From Bacteroidales bacterium (GTDB lineage: Bacteria > Bacteroidota > Bacteroidia > Bacteroidales > UBA3824), in NCBI GenBank assembly GCA_017412115.1, contig JAFPYR010000051.1:1-52581 (forward strand): 52,581 bases of DNA, read 5' to 3'. Each line of letters begins with the position of its first letter. Position 1 is the first letter of the stretch. This document shows, piece by piece, positions 39,622 to 48,416 of the stretch. The notes beneath the pieces were generated by a model. That model ran no database searches. It was not told the origin of the DNA and was given only the letters and a program-made list of their open reading frames with translations. The translations under genes were made by a program, and so were the position numbers.

Positions 39622-41148
39622 TTATTTTGCAACGAGTTTAAACTCTGTCATTCTGTATCTTGCGTCTGAACCTTGCGAACCGGCAGCAATTGCTTTTTGA
39701 GAACCGTTACCCACAACGATAAATCTATTGGGGTCAAACTTGTATTCTTTTACCAAGAAATTCTTGATACTCAAAGCTCTACGATACGAAAGGTCCTGAT
39801 TCAAAGCAGCACTACCAGTGTTGTCGGTGTTACCTTCAATCATGACTCTTGCGCCTGAAAATTGTTTTGCAATCGGCACAAATTCTCTCGTGATAACATC
39901 TCTTGCACTTTGATTCAACACGTCAGAATTAACATCGTACTCAACCGAAACAGTCTTGTTTGAAATCTTTTCTTCTTCTTTTACTTCAACGGCTTTTACC
40001 TCGGTAAATTCTTTAACTTTTTCGGCTTTTTGATCGCCTTTTACTTGCGACGGATTGTCAAAAAGTGATTCGATAATTGAACCGTCAGCAACCTTTTGCC
40101 AAGGTAAAGGATTTTTACAAAGTCCGAGACCTTCGTAAGTTCCCGCCATTTTATTGTAAAGTTCCTCACCTTTAACGCAACTTGTACAAGTAGTAAGTCC
40201 GAAAAAGTTTGCTTCGTCTTCCAAAGTTGCGTAATAGATATTTTGAGAACCGTCAATAACAAAATCTTCATCTACTTGATAAGCCTTTGCAAAGGCTTTT
40301 GCTGCTTGTTTTACGGCACTCGGATTGTTGTTCATCTGAGAGTTAGCATACAAAAGAGCCGAAAGAAGTTTTGTAACTTTTTCTCTGTTTTGGTCGATGT
40401 AACTTTGTTTTGCAATAAGTCCGTCGCAAATAATTGATGATGCTTGTTTGGTAGAAATCAATACTTTAGAACCCGGAACACTGCTAACAATGTCTTGATC
40501 GTCGGGAGAGAAAACAACTGCCGCATCACATTGTCCCGCCTTGAAAATTGAAGCTGCATCCAAACCGCTTGCAACAATTTTAAGGTTTACTTTATTTGGG
40601 TCGGTAACAGACGAGGTGTTAATCTCGCTATAATTCATATTGTTGGTTTCCAACGTGTTAATAAGTAACGTATTGGACGCAGTACCCTCTGAACACGCAA
40701 CAACCTTTCCTTTAAGGTCAGCAACGGTTCTAATTTTTGAATTAACGACGATAGCATCAGCACCGCGGCTCCAGTTACTGATATTGATGAACTTAGCATC
40801 GTTCATATCTGAGCCTCTTGACATTTCAACGCCGAGTGCGTCTGCTGTACAATAAATAAGGTCAATATCGCCCGATTTAAATGCTGAACGTCCGGCAGCA
40901 AAATCGTCTTGAACGATGATTTTGGCTTTAAGACCGTAATCTTTGTAAAGAATGCAATCTTCGTTAGGGTCAGCACCGTTGTTAAGATACATAAACGGGA
41001 GGAAACCGGCGTAAGTATTTGTGCCTATTGTGATTACATCGCCGTCAGATGAGCCGAGACCTTTTTGTCCTGCAACATATAATCCGCCTGCTACTGCGCC
41101 TACTCCGACAACGCCGATGAGTGCTTTCGCAAATTTTGTGAGTGCCAT
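39622..41148 (-). CDS. membrane-anchored solute-binding protein fused to an OmpA domain
   Basis: A 508-residue fusion. Residues 8-27 are a hydrophobic signal or anchor without lipobox (IGVVGVGAVAGGLYVAG). Residues about 37-360 are an NMT1/SsuA-like periplasmic binding protein (GTNTYAGFLPFMYLN...DLKGKVVACSEGTASNTLL...DAAVVFSPDD). After an acidic linker (about 365-392) comes an OmpA/MotB peptidoglycan-binding domain (VSVEYDVNSDVLNQSA...GNTDNTGSAALNQDLSYRRA). A cysteine cluster (CTSC...LC) lies near 315-345. The partners are the ABC genes downstream. It would hold the binding protein at the cell wall. Ligand unknown. Confidence 0.78.
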   Translation of the reverse strand: MALTKFAKALIGVVGVGAVAGGLYVAGQKGLGSSDGDVITIGTNTYAGFLPFMYLNNGADPNEDCILYKDYGLKAKIIVQDDFAAGRSAFKSGDIDLIYCTADALGVEMSRGSDMNDAKFINISNWSRGADAIVVNSKIRTVADLKGKVVACSEGTASNTLLINTLETNNMNYSEINTSSVTDPNKVNLKIVASGLDAASIFKAGQCDAAVVFSPDDQDIVSSVPGSKVLISTKQASSIICDGLIAKQSYIDQNREKVTKLLSALLYANSQMNNNPSAVKQAAKAFAKAYQVDEDFVIDGSQNIYYATLEDEANFFGLTTCTSCVKGEELYNKMAGTYEGLGLCKNPLPWQKVADGSIIESLFDNPSQVKGDQKAEKVKEFTEVKAVEVKEEEKISNKTVSVEYDVNSDVLNQSARDVITREFVPIAKQFSGARVMIEGNTDNTGSAALNQDLSYRRALSIKNFLVKEYKFDPNRFIVVGNGSQKAIAAGSQGSDARYRMTEFKLVAK

Positions 41149-41152
41149 GATT

Positions 41153-42118
41153 TTAGAAATATTTATTAGTTAGTTTATTAGATGATTCTTGTAATTTTGC
41201 ATAATTGCTGTCGAGTTTCAACGCCTCTTGGTGTTCACCGAGAATTGCATCGAAACCGCCTTTATTGTATTTGTCCAAAATAGCCTGCGATTTAACGCTG
41301 CTGAGTGCATTATCAAGGTTGATGTCGTCGATAACACCGCTTTCCAAAAATTCGTCCATTTCGCCGATGTACAGCGTGATGTCGGTGTCCATTTTTTCCA
41401 TCGCCATGTCAAAAGCATCATCGGTTTGAGGATTAATAAGCGACTTTATCGAACTGAGTGCCTTGTGATTAGCCTTCATCAATTCATAATCTTCTTCTTT
41501 GAGTTTAATCTCTTCCTCAGTGTATTTAACCTTGATTTCAGCAGATTTCTTGACCTTTGTTAAGATGTCAATCATCTGTTTTGACTTTTCAAAATTCAAA
41601 GTACGCTTTTTAACGCTTTCGTCAAGTTGAGTGATATGACGTTGAAGAAGACCGCTTTCTTCCATTTTATTTTGCTTTTGAAGAATTTGAAGTTTTTTCA
41701 AAGAGTCTTCCAAGTCTCTTTTGTTAGCCTCCAATGCTTTTTCGTTTTTAACATGAAGACCGCGCATTTTGGTGATTCCTTCATCAATTTTAACAAGGCG
41801 GTTTTTCATATCTTTGATTTTGCCTTTAACGATAGCGATAGGGTCAATTTCTACGATTAATCCCGTTAACTTTCTCATAATCACGAAATAAAGATTTTTG
41901 AAAAAGTTTCTTGACGTATCGTTCATAATCAAGAAAAAGATTAAAGCCAACACTCCGACAAGTGCAGTAAGAGTCAAGAGGTTTTGAGTCAGAGCAATCA
42001 AGTTAGGCAAAAATTTATAAAGCGCATAACCTGCTCCGGCAATCATTGCCACTAACGTTACTTTTGCGAGTGTTCCGCCCGGTTTTTCCCAAGGCGATTT
42101 TCCTTTTAATTCATTCAT
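41153..42118 (-). CDS. membrane-anchored coiled-coil (PspA/ESCRT-III-like) protein
   Basis: A 321-residue protein. Two helices (about 15-40 and 46-66) precede a long helical and coiled-coil region (about 95-240). The tail (DMAMEKMDTDITLYIGEMDEFLESGVID) is acidic and helical. The pattern recalls PspA/IM30 or Snf7-type scaffolds but no motif proves it. Its start overlaps the previous stop (ATGA) and its stop lies 4 bases before the binding-protein start, so it is firmly in the operon. Probable role: membrane scaffold of this transport system. Confidence 0.6.
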   Translation of the reverse strand: MNELKGKSPWEKPGGTLAKVTLVAMIAGAGYALYKFLPNLIALTQNLLTLTALVGVLALIFFLIMNDTSRNFFKNLYFVIMRKLTGLIVEIDPIAIVKGKIKDMKNRLVKIDEGITKMRGLHVKNEKALEANKRDLEDSLKKLQILQKQNKMEESGLLQRHITQLDESVKKRTLNFEKSKQMIDILTKVKKSAEIKVKYTEEEIKLKEEDYELMKANHKALSSIKSLINPQTDDAFDMAMEKMDTDITLYIGEMDEFLESGVIDDINLDNALSSVKSQAILDKYNKGGFDAILGEHQEALKLDSNYAKLQESSNKLTNKYF

Positions 42119-42810
42119 GGTAATATTGCGTTTAACTGATTCTTTTCTTTATCAAGATTTTGTAATACGATGTTGAAAGTAGCCTCATAGTTAGCCCGTT
42201 TTGCTTCGAGTTCGGCGGAGCATTTTGCAACTTCCGCTTCAATGGTCTGAATTTCAACGTCTAACTGACTTATTTTGTTTATAAGTTCCTGACGTTGATT
42301 TTGTAATTCGGCAATATTTTGTTTCGGGGTGTTGATTTTGCTTTCGACGAATTGATTGTAACCTTCTAAAACATTGTTGTACTCGCCTTTAACGGCTTTA
42401 ACATAAAAATCTATGCTGTCCAAAACTTTCTGTTTGTCGAACTTCGGGTCCTGCGCTTTAAGGCTGTGGAAGGCCGCTACAATTCTTGACCTTTCGTCAG
42501 GGATTGCATTTTTGAAATCCGGACTTTCTACTATTTTGTTAAGTTCGTAATAGTCGTTGCCTTCAACGTTGTACTGTTCGATAACCTCGGAAATCATTTT
42601 CAGGATATTAGGATCGACATTACCGCCCGGATATGTAACCGGCGGCACGTTGATCGGAGGCTGTCCGTAGGTCTGATTTTGTGGCACGTATTGTTGTCCG
42701 GTTAAAACCTGCTGTTGTTGAGGTTGTTGCTGTTGAGCGGAGGGAGATTGCTGTTCAGTTTTTTTGTCTCCTTCTTCTTCTACGATGAATAATCGTTTTA
42801 AAAATCCCAT
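42115..42810 (-). CDS. coiled-coil protein with Gln/Pro-rich N-terminus
   Basis: A 231-residue cytoplasmic protein. The N-terminus MGFLKRLFIVEEE is amphipathic; a low-complexity Q/P/Y segment (22-65) follows, then a compact helical part (70-145) and a coiled coil (about 150-225, ELQNQRQELINKISQLDVEI). It is the first gene of the operon, translationally coupled to the next by a 4-base overlap. No known family; likely an interaction partner of the downstream coiled-coil protein. Confidence 0.6.
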   Translation of the reverse strand: MGFLKRLFIVEEEGDKKTEQQSPSAQQQQPQQQQVLTGQQYVPQNQTYGQPPINVPPVTYPGGNVDPNILKMISEVIEQYNVEGNDYYELNKIVESPDFKNAIPDERSRIVAAFHSLKAQDPKFDKQKVLDSIDFYVKAVKGEYNNVLEGYNQFVESKINTPKQNIAELQNQRQELINKISQLDVEIQTIEAEVAKCSAELEAKRANYEATFNIVLQNLDKEKNQLNAILP

Positions 42811-43058
42811 ATTTTTTATTTTTATTTATAGTAAATTATTAATCGCTTTAATATTTGCAAATACAAATATATTTGTTTTCGTTAATTCAGACAATAGTAT
42901 AAACGGAATTAACAAAAATTAACGTTATGGGCTTTTTCTTACGACGATTATTTTTAATAAAAAAAATTTATGATTTTTTCCCCCGCCAAACGTTCAACTT
43001 TTTATATTAAAACTATTATTTTTATAAGCTTTTAGCCTAATAGAGGAAGATTAGCAAA
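42811..43058. other. intergenic region with palindromic promoter box
   Basis: The 248-base space upstream of the ABC operon contains the 12-base palindrome CAAATATATTTG (42864-42875). It can be read as a -7 box in either direction and on the minus strand lies 54 bases before the first gene. The rest is A/T-rich with no gene seen. Confidence 0.4.
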
Positions 43059-43844
43059 CTAAACTTCTTTCAACAGTCTAAGAGCGTTTTTATAGAGAAT
43101 TGCCTCGCGCTCCTCTTGTGTGAGATTAAGACGGTTGAAACGGCTGAGTTCGTCTTCGTGGTCCCACATCGGATAATCGCTGCCGAAAAGAAAATTTTCG
43201 TAGCCGTGTTTTTTTATCATTTCGTCGGCTTTTTCTGTTGGAAGTTTCCACAATGTGCTTGAGGTATCAAACCAAACACGCTGTCCGATAAGATATTCAG
43301 AGGCTTTGTCCCACTCTGTATAACCGCCAAAATGAGCCGCAACAACAATCAAAGACGGATGTTTTTCTATGACATGACGAATGCGTTTTGGTCCAGAAAA
43401 ATCGTATCTATAATCTCCAGCATGAACCAAAACCGGCATTTTCAGAGCCGCAATCACTTCGTAAACAGAATCCATTTTCAAAGTATCGACTTCAAACTGT
43501 TGAAAATCAGGATGAAGTTTTATGCCTTTTAATCCGGCGGTTTTTATGCGTTTGAGTTCGTCTTCAAAGTTTTCGTAATCGGGATGAATAGTCCCAAAAC
43601 CTACAAATTCTTTGTGAGCGTTTACCTCTTGGATAATATAATTATTTATAGATTCAACCTGATGAGCGGCCGTTGCGGTAGAATGAACGATGTATTTTTC
43701 AACACCGATTTTTTTGCCGCTTTCAATCAGTTTTTCAGGTGAACCGTCGTAACACATTGGTACGTTGTAAAATCTTCCTATATTGCTGCTTGCTTTTACA
43801 GCAATTTTTTGCGGGTAAATATGTGCATGAAAATCTATAATCAT
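43059..43844 (-). CDS. amidohydrolase 2 family metal-dependent hydrolase
   Basis: The start is the ATG at 43844, as the reading from 43853 begins with TTG inside a promoter box. The 261-residue TIM-barrel protein has the first metal motif DFHAHIY (4-10), then KLHPDFQQF, LVHAGDY, VAAHFGGY and a terminal aspartate in FGSDYPMW. The family decarboxylates or hydrolyses small aromatic and other substrates. No partner gene is adjacent. The proposed -7 box ends 7 bases before the ATG, so its transcript may be leaderless. Confidence 0.82.
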   Translation of the reverse strand: MIIDFHAHIYPQKIAVKASSNIGRFYNVPMCYDGSPEKLIESGKKIGVEKYIVHSTATAAHQVESINNYIIQEVNAHKEFVGFGTIHPDYENFEDELKRIKTAGLKGIKLHPDFQQFEVDTLKMDSVYEVIAALKMPVLVHAGDYRYDFSGPKRIRHVIEKHPSLIVVAAHFGGYTEWDKASEYLIGQRVWFDTSSTLWKLPTEKADEMIKKHGYENFLFGSDYPMWDHEDELSRFNRLNLTQEEREAILYKNALRLLKEV

Positions 43845-43850
43845 AATGCA

Positions 43851-43858
43851 CAAATATA
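43851..43858 (-). promoter_or_regulatory. -7 element of the amidohydrolase gene
   Basis: TATATTTG on the minus strand (43858-43851) matches the consensus. It lies only 6 bases before the ATG at 43844. The -33 box is not convincing. Confidence 0.45.
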
Positions 43859-43969
43859 TCGCAATCGCTTTTCTAAAATGTTTTTTTTGCGTTAATTATT
43901 AAATAAATATTTTTATTGCTATCACAAGGATATAATACAATTTCGGATTTTTAATTTAAATACAAGATG

Positions 43970-45298
43970 TTAAATAAAATTATGTTTCTTTTTTAACAAA
44001 TATATCGCAACAATCATCACCATAATTTCTGACACGGGGGCGGATAGCCACAGTCCGTTTCGTCCAAGGCATAAACTCATGGTTACGGCGAAAAATATCG
44101 GCAAAATTGCTCCGTGAAGCAGCGAAATTATTGTTGATTGCTTTGGTTTTTCGATACTCTGAAAATAAACACTACAACTTATCGTTACTCCGATTAGAAG
44201 AAATGTGGGCATATAAAGTTGCAATGCGGGAACGGTTTCTCGTACTAAATCTTTACTATCGTTGAAAACAACAACCCATTCGCTGGTAAAAATATAACCG
44301 ATTATTATAAAAAATAATCCAAAAATCGTTGCGCACAAAAGCGAATAACGAAAGAAATTCGACATTCTTTGATACGCTTTCTGACCGTAAGAAATCGAAA
44401 TCAAAGGTTGAGCCGCATTTGTAACACCCATTACCATAGCGTTTGCGATTATCGACCAATTGACTATCACTGTATAAATCGACGAACCAAGTGTGTTGTA
44501 ATATTTTAGGGCGATTGTGATAAAAACAAAAGTTACAATGCCCGAACTAAATTCAAGCACGAAAGCGGAAAAACCGTTTTTTATGATTCGCCACACTTGA
44601 GAGAAAACAAAATTTGAAATCGTTAAGCGAATGTTTAATTTTTTTGCGTAAGCGTAAATAAAATTCATAAGGAAAGCTATTGCCTGACAGATAGTTGTAG
44701 CCAAAGCCGCGCCCATCATTCCCATATCGAATCCAAAGACGAAAACAAAATCTACAATCACGTTGAGACCTGCTCCAACGGTTGTTGTAATCATCGCAAA
44801 ATTAGGGTGTTGATCGTTTTTAACAAAACATGACATCACCATATTGAGTTCAACAAACGGATAACCGATAAACATGTAAATAAGATATTCTCTAACGTAA
44901 GGCATTGTTTTGGAATCTCCGCCAAGAAACAATCCTATTTCGTCGACAAATATCAACCCTAAAATCATAAAAATAAGAGCGCTAACCAAAGCACAAACAA
45001 ACGATGTACTGAAAATTTTGTTAGCGCTTTTGTTGTCGGATTGTCCGAGATAAATAGAATAAATACTGCCGCCGCCGAGTCCGAACATCGACCCGATAGA
45101 AAACGCAAACATCAATGCCGGTGTAACGATTCCAAGAGCGCCGAGTGCGTCTTCACCGAGTTTTTGCCCTAACACGAAACCGTCAGCAAAGGTATACGCC
45201 GAAATCAAAATCATTCCGGTAAGCGACGGTATCAAATAATGTAAAAATAATCGAAAATCTTGCTTATTAAATTTAGTAATATTTTTAAGAGTTGTCAT
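43970..45298 (-). CDS. MATE family efflux transporter
   Basis: A 442-residue protein with 12 hydrophobic segments. The N-lobe shows LIPSLTGMILISAYTFADGFVLGQKLGEDALGALG, a variant of the MATE opening motif, and GLGGGSIYSIYLGQ after it. Known members export drugs or cations using a Na+ or H+ gradient. It is a single gene with its own promoter (-7 TACCTTTG at 45331-45324). Substrate unknown. Confidence 0.9.
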   Translation of the reverse strand: MTTLKNITKFNKQDFRLFLHYLIPSLTGMILISAYTFADGFVLGQKLGEDALGALGIVTPALMFAFSIGSMFGLGGGSIYSIYLGQSDNKSANKIFSTSFVCALVSALIFMILGLIFVDEIGLFLGGDSKTMPYVREYLIYMFIGYPFVELNMVMSCFVKNDQHPNFAMITTTVGAGLNVIVDFVFVFGFDMGMMGAALATTICQAIAFLMNFIYAYAKKLNIRLTISNFVFSQVWRIIKNGFSAFVLEFSSGIVTFVFITIALKYYNTLGSSIYTVIVNWSIIANAMVMGVTNAAQPLISISYGQKAYQRMSNFFRYSLLCATIFGLFFIIIGYIFTSEWVVVFNDSKDLVRETVPALQLYMPTFLLIGVTISCSVYFQSIEKPKQSTIISLLHGAILPIFFAVTMSLCLGRNGLWLSAPVSEIMVMIVAIYLLKKKHNFI

Positions 45299-45323
45299 AA
45301 CGGTGTTTCAGTTTTGAAAGCCG

Positions 45324-45331
45324 CAAAGGTA
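45324..45331 (-). promoter_or_regulatory. -7 element of the MATE gene
   Basis: TACCTTTG on the minus strand (45331-45324) fits TAnnTTTG, 25 bases before the start. A partial -33 match (TTGC) is about 19 bases upstream. Confidence 0.55.
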
Positions 45332-45380
45332 AGAAAAAATACTTTACAATGCAACACAGACCCCTTGGCTTAAAAAAAAA

Positions 45381-47192
45381 TTACCGTACTGAAATCGCAT
45401 ACTTTATTATCTCATAATGGTCAAATGCCATTTTGTCTTTTTCCAATGAAGAAACCTCATGCCAATTAGCATAAATAGCATCGCTGTTAGCAAGTGGTTT
45501 TATGGATTTTTCGTCAATGCAAACTTTATACGCCACGCTAATAACCCATCCGCGTGGGTCGCGTCCGAGGGTTGAAGTTACTTTGACGAGATTCTTTTCA
45601 GTAAAGTTGATAGAAACAGAAGTTTCTTCCAAAAGTTCACGGCTTGCAGCATATTCCAACGATTTGTCAGAAGGCTTATAAAATCCGCCCGGCAGCGCAA
45701 GAGAATTAACAAACGGATGTTCAGCACGGTTGATAAGTAGAATTTTGCTCATATCCTTGTTAAAAACCAACAAATCAACGGCTACCGAAGGCGCATCAAA
45801 GGCTTTCCGATCGTATTTTTCAAGATAAATATCTTCGCCTTTCTTGTCGTTGAGCCAACGGTCTGACATCACAAACATCTCTTTTATACTGCGCTGACTA
45901 TAAAAAAGCGGAATGATACCGTAAAGATGTGCTGCTCCATAATCTGTCAGCATAAAAGTATCACTGTCAATAAACTCCATTAAATAATTGTCTTCCAAAA
46001 ATTTAATTTGAGCCTTATAAACATCTTTGAAATCCTCATCGAAACGGTTTTTATATGACTTCATCGAGATAAAACCGAAATAAAACATTACCGAAATGGC
46101 TTTGGCACGGACTTCCTCTTTCGGCATATCGGCAATATCATTGATTGGCAAAATTCCGCGGTCAATATAGTCAAAATACTTTTCTAAACGGTGATTATCG
46201 CAGCCGAGATTGTAAGCAAGATAGTTCCCTACAAACGACTGTGCGCCAAGTCCGAAGCCGACATACGATGTCGCATCAACAACTCTCTTTGTAAGATATG
46301 ACGATGTGCCGTAATCGTTTGGAATTTTGCTGAAAGTGTTTTTGCCGTTATTAGCCACATAACCCGCCTCTTTAAGCAAGCGGTAGGCTATGTCGTATTG
46401 ACGGTTAACCTTATAAAGCGTTACTCCTTGCGATTCGGCTTCAAGTTTTGTGCCTTTGTAACGGTTGCGGTAAAGGGTGATAAATTCAGGATTCTGCGCT
46501 ATGGTGTATTTTATTGTGTTGGCAAAATCCTCATCGGATTGATTCAAAAAGCCGTACATTAAATCAATATTCAAGCGGTCAAAGCCTGCTTTACGGATAT
46601 TTTCAACTGCTTTTTCGTAAATAGATTTAGAGCCTTCGCGTCCGAGAGATTCAAGCAGTGATGGCGACACGGTTTGAAATCCCATAGAAATTCTATTATA
46701 ACCTAACTCTCTCATTTTACGGATTTTATCTAAATCTTTTGCGGCAATAACGGGAGTAGTTTCAACGCTGAGATACATTCCCTCTTGAAGGTTAAAACGC
46801 TTGATGGCAGAGGTAATTTTTTCGAGGTTTTCTATCGAAAGATATGACGGAGTGCCGCCGCCGAGGTCATAACCGACAATAGGTTTATCCTTGATTATCA
46901 GGCGGTAAAGTTCAATTTCTTTAAGCAGATGTTCAACATAACGGTCGGGGTCGTCCGCCTGAGGCTTGTTGAGTACTACGTATTCACAAAACTTGCACCG
47001 TGCCTGACAAAACGGGACATGAACATAAAGACACAAATCTTTTTGCGCTTGAATATTTTGTTTTATACAATTATAAATATCTTGCTGGTCATGTAATTCG
47101 TATTGAGCCAATGAGTTAGCCCTAAGCGGATAAGCGGTGTTACAATAATGATGAAACTTTATACCGCGTTCAAAAATATCTCTGCAATTCAT
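45381..47192 (-). CDS. radical SAM protein (HemN/HemW-like) fused to a NUDIX domain
   Basis: A 603-residue fusion. Residues about 50-440 form a coproporphyrinogen oxidase-like radical SAM domain: CX3CX2C is C62, C66, C69 (HVPFCQARCKFCEY), then LGGGTPSYLS, RISMGFQTVSP and NIDLMYGFLNQ. Residues about 465-603 form a NUDIX domain (LALPGGFYKPSDKSLEYAA, RELLEETSV), with one residue more in the box than the standard spacing and D or K for the first glutamate. The radical SAM part resembles HemW-like heme chaperones. Whether NUDIX hydrolyses a nucleotide is unclear. A single gene, divergent from the TerB-like gene. Confidence 0.8.
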   Translation of the reverse strand: MNCRDIFERGIKFHHYCNTAYPLRANSLAQYELHDQQDIYNCIKQNIQAQKDLCLYVHVPFCQARCKFCEYVVLNKPQADDPDRYVEHLLKEIELYRLIIKDKPIVGYDLGGGTPSYLSIENLEKITSAIKRFNLQEGMYLSVETTPVIAAKDLDKIRKMRELGYNRISMGFQTVSPSLLESLGREGSKSIYEKAVENIRKAGFDRLNIDLMYGFLNQSDEDFANTIKYTIAQNPEFITLYRNRYKGTKLEAESQGVTLYKVNRQYDIAYRLLKEAGYVANNGKNTFSKIPNDYGTSSYLTKRVVDATSYVGFGLGAQSFVGNYLAYNLGCDNHRLEKYFDYIDRGILPINDIADMPKEEVRAKAISVMFYFGFISMKSYKNRFDEDFKDVYKAQIKFLEDNYLMEFIDSDTFMLTDYGAAHLYGIIPLFYSQRSIKEMFVMSDRWLNDKKGEDIYLEKYDRKAFDAPSVAVDLLVFNKDMSKILLINRAEHPFVNSLALPGGFYKPSDKSLEYAASRELLEETSVSINFTEKNLVKVTSTLGRDPRGWVISVAYKVCIDEKSIKPLANSDAIYANWHEVSSLEKDKMAFDHYEIIKYAISVR

Positions 47193-47252
47193 ATTGATTT
47201 TGTTTTTATGGTTAATATTTTCTCTTGTTCAAAACATTTGTTTTTAACATCA

Positions 47253-47260
47253 CAAATGTA
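47253..47260 (-). promoter_or_regulatory. -7 element of the radical SAM-NUDIX gene
   Basis: TACATTTG on the minus strand (47260-47253) fits TAnnTTTG, 60 bases before the start at 47192. Confidence 0.45.
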
Positions 47261-47324
47261 ATATTTTTTTTAAAAAAGATGACGGTTTTGTATAAAAAAT
47301 TCTCGAAACTTTTATAAATTTGCC

Positions 47325-47332
47325 CCATAAAA
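47325..47332 (+). promoter_or_regulatory. -7 element of the TerB-like gene
   Basis: TAAATTTG (47325-47332) matches TAnnTTTG, 23 bases before the start at 47356. No -33 box at the correct spacing is evident. Confidence 0.45.
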
Positions 47333-47355
47333 ATACATCATTAAAAATTTGAAAA

Positions 47356-47745
47356 ATGAAACTGAAAGAAAAAGAACTTATCGCGATAACGCATCTTGCA
47401 TTTTATATTATCTCTGCTGACGGTATTGCAACGGAAGAAGAATATTCGGCAGTCAGCACTGAACTTTTGACCTTTGGACTTGAAACAGAGGAGATCGTTA
47501 AAACGATAGAAGAGGCAAACGACATGACTTTGGAGGAAGCGGTTGCGATTTGTAGAACGATGAGTTCGCCGCAAAAGACATACGCTTGTTCGGTTTTAGG
47601 TTACATTGTGGCCTCTGACGGCGACATTGACGATGACGAAATGAAAGTATGGGCAGAAATTGTAGAAAAATGTCAATTTCCGGATATGAGTATTCAGGAA
47701 GCGCTCGACAACATCAATTTTGTCAACAAATCGTTAGCAAAATAG
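47356..47745 (+). CDS. TerB-like helical protein
   Basis: A 129-residue, acidic, all-helical protein. It shows two acidic loops after helices (ADGIATEEEYSAVS and SDGDIDDDEMKVWAEI), the pattern of TerB/DjlA-type domains that may bind metal. TerB domains are linked to tellurite and stress resistance. It lies alone between the radical SAM-NUDIX gene (divergent) and the DUF2135-like gene (convergent). The N-terminus of the ABCG transporter at 33.7 kb looks related. Confidence 0.65.
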   Translation: MKLKEKELIAITHLAFYIISADGIATEEEYSAVSTELLTFGLETEEIVKTIEEANDMTLEEAVAICRTMSSPQKTYACSVLGYIVASDGDIDDDEMKVWAEIVEKCQFPDMSIQEALDNINFVNKSLAK

Positions 47746-47779
47746 GGTAGTGGTCGGCAAACATTTCGGGCAAAAAAAA

Positions 47780-48400
47780 TCATTCCTCCTTCCACGTTGT
47801 CACGGTAATGGTTTCGCCTTGTTTAACTTTGCCGGGGAAGTCTTTGCGGTTGCCTTTGCGGTCGATGATGGTGATGTTGAAATCCACAATCGGCTTGTTT
47901 TCGCGTTTTTCATAGCAATGCACTTTTATGATGTAGTCGCCCTTCGACGGATTGGTGAAAAATACATTTTCCTGCGGTGTCATTGTGTATTCGGGGGCGG
48001 AATCAGCATTTGCATCCACATCTAATTTTCCTGAGCCGCCATTGCAGGTGGCAGTGCGCTTTTTATAACGGATTTCCTCTCCGCAAGGGTCGGTAACCTT
48101 GATGTCGAGGTCTGTTTCGCTATACCATTGAAGATTGATGCGCAAATCGCCCCCTTCGCCTTGAAACTGTTTGTCGTCCTTTTTGGGTTCTTCTACAACA
48201 ATATTTTCCACGGTGTCTTTTTTGGTGGTATCCGTTTGTGGCACAACCGCCACCTCGTTAGCGCATTGGTATTTGATAACGAAAAACAACGGAATCAACA
48301 AAAACAAAAGCACCCACCACGGGAACTTTTTCCGTTTCACCGTTAAAATATGCTCCGAATTGTCGTCGGTGTTGTAGAATGTGGTATTTTCGCTTTGCAT
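47780..48400 (-). CDS. membrane-anchored DUF2135-like protein
   Basis: A 206-residue protein. Residues 27-43 are a membrane helix (WWVLLFLLIPLFFVIKY). Residues about 84-180 carry a beta domain (GDLRINLQWYSETDLDIKVTDPCGEE...LDVDANADSAPEYTMTPQENVFF) of the DUF2135/YfaP type, often found with VWA proteins. The function of that domain is unknown. The gene follows the helicase by 16 bases on the same strand and may be co-transcribed. Confidence 0.6.
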   Translation of the reverse strand: MQSENTTFYNTDDNSEHILTVKRKKFPWWVLLFLLIPLFFVIKYQCANEVAVVPQTDTTKKDTVENIVVEEPKKDDKQFQGEGGDLRINLQWYSETDLDIKVTDPCGEEIRYKKRTATCNGGSGKLDVDANADSAPEYTMTPQENVFFTNPSKGDYIIKVHCYEKRENKPIVDFNITIIDRKGNRKDFPGKVKQGETITVTTWKEE

Positions 48401-48416
48401 ATAAAACTGATGGAAT

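Noticed and set aside
42927..43010. 27-codon ORF (MGFFLRRLFLIKK...)
   Set aside because: Short, in A/T-rich intergenic DNA, no promoter or conservation argument.
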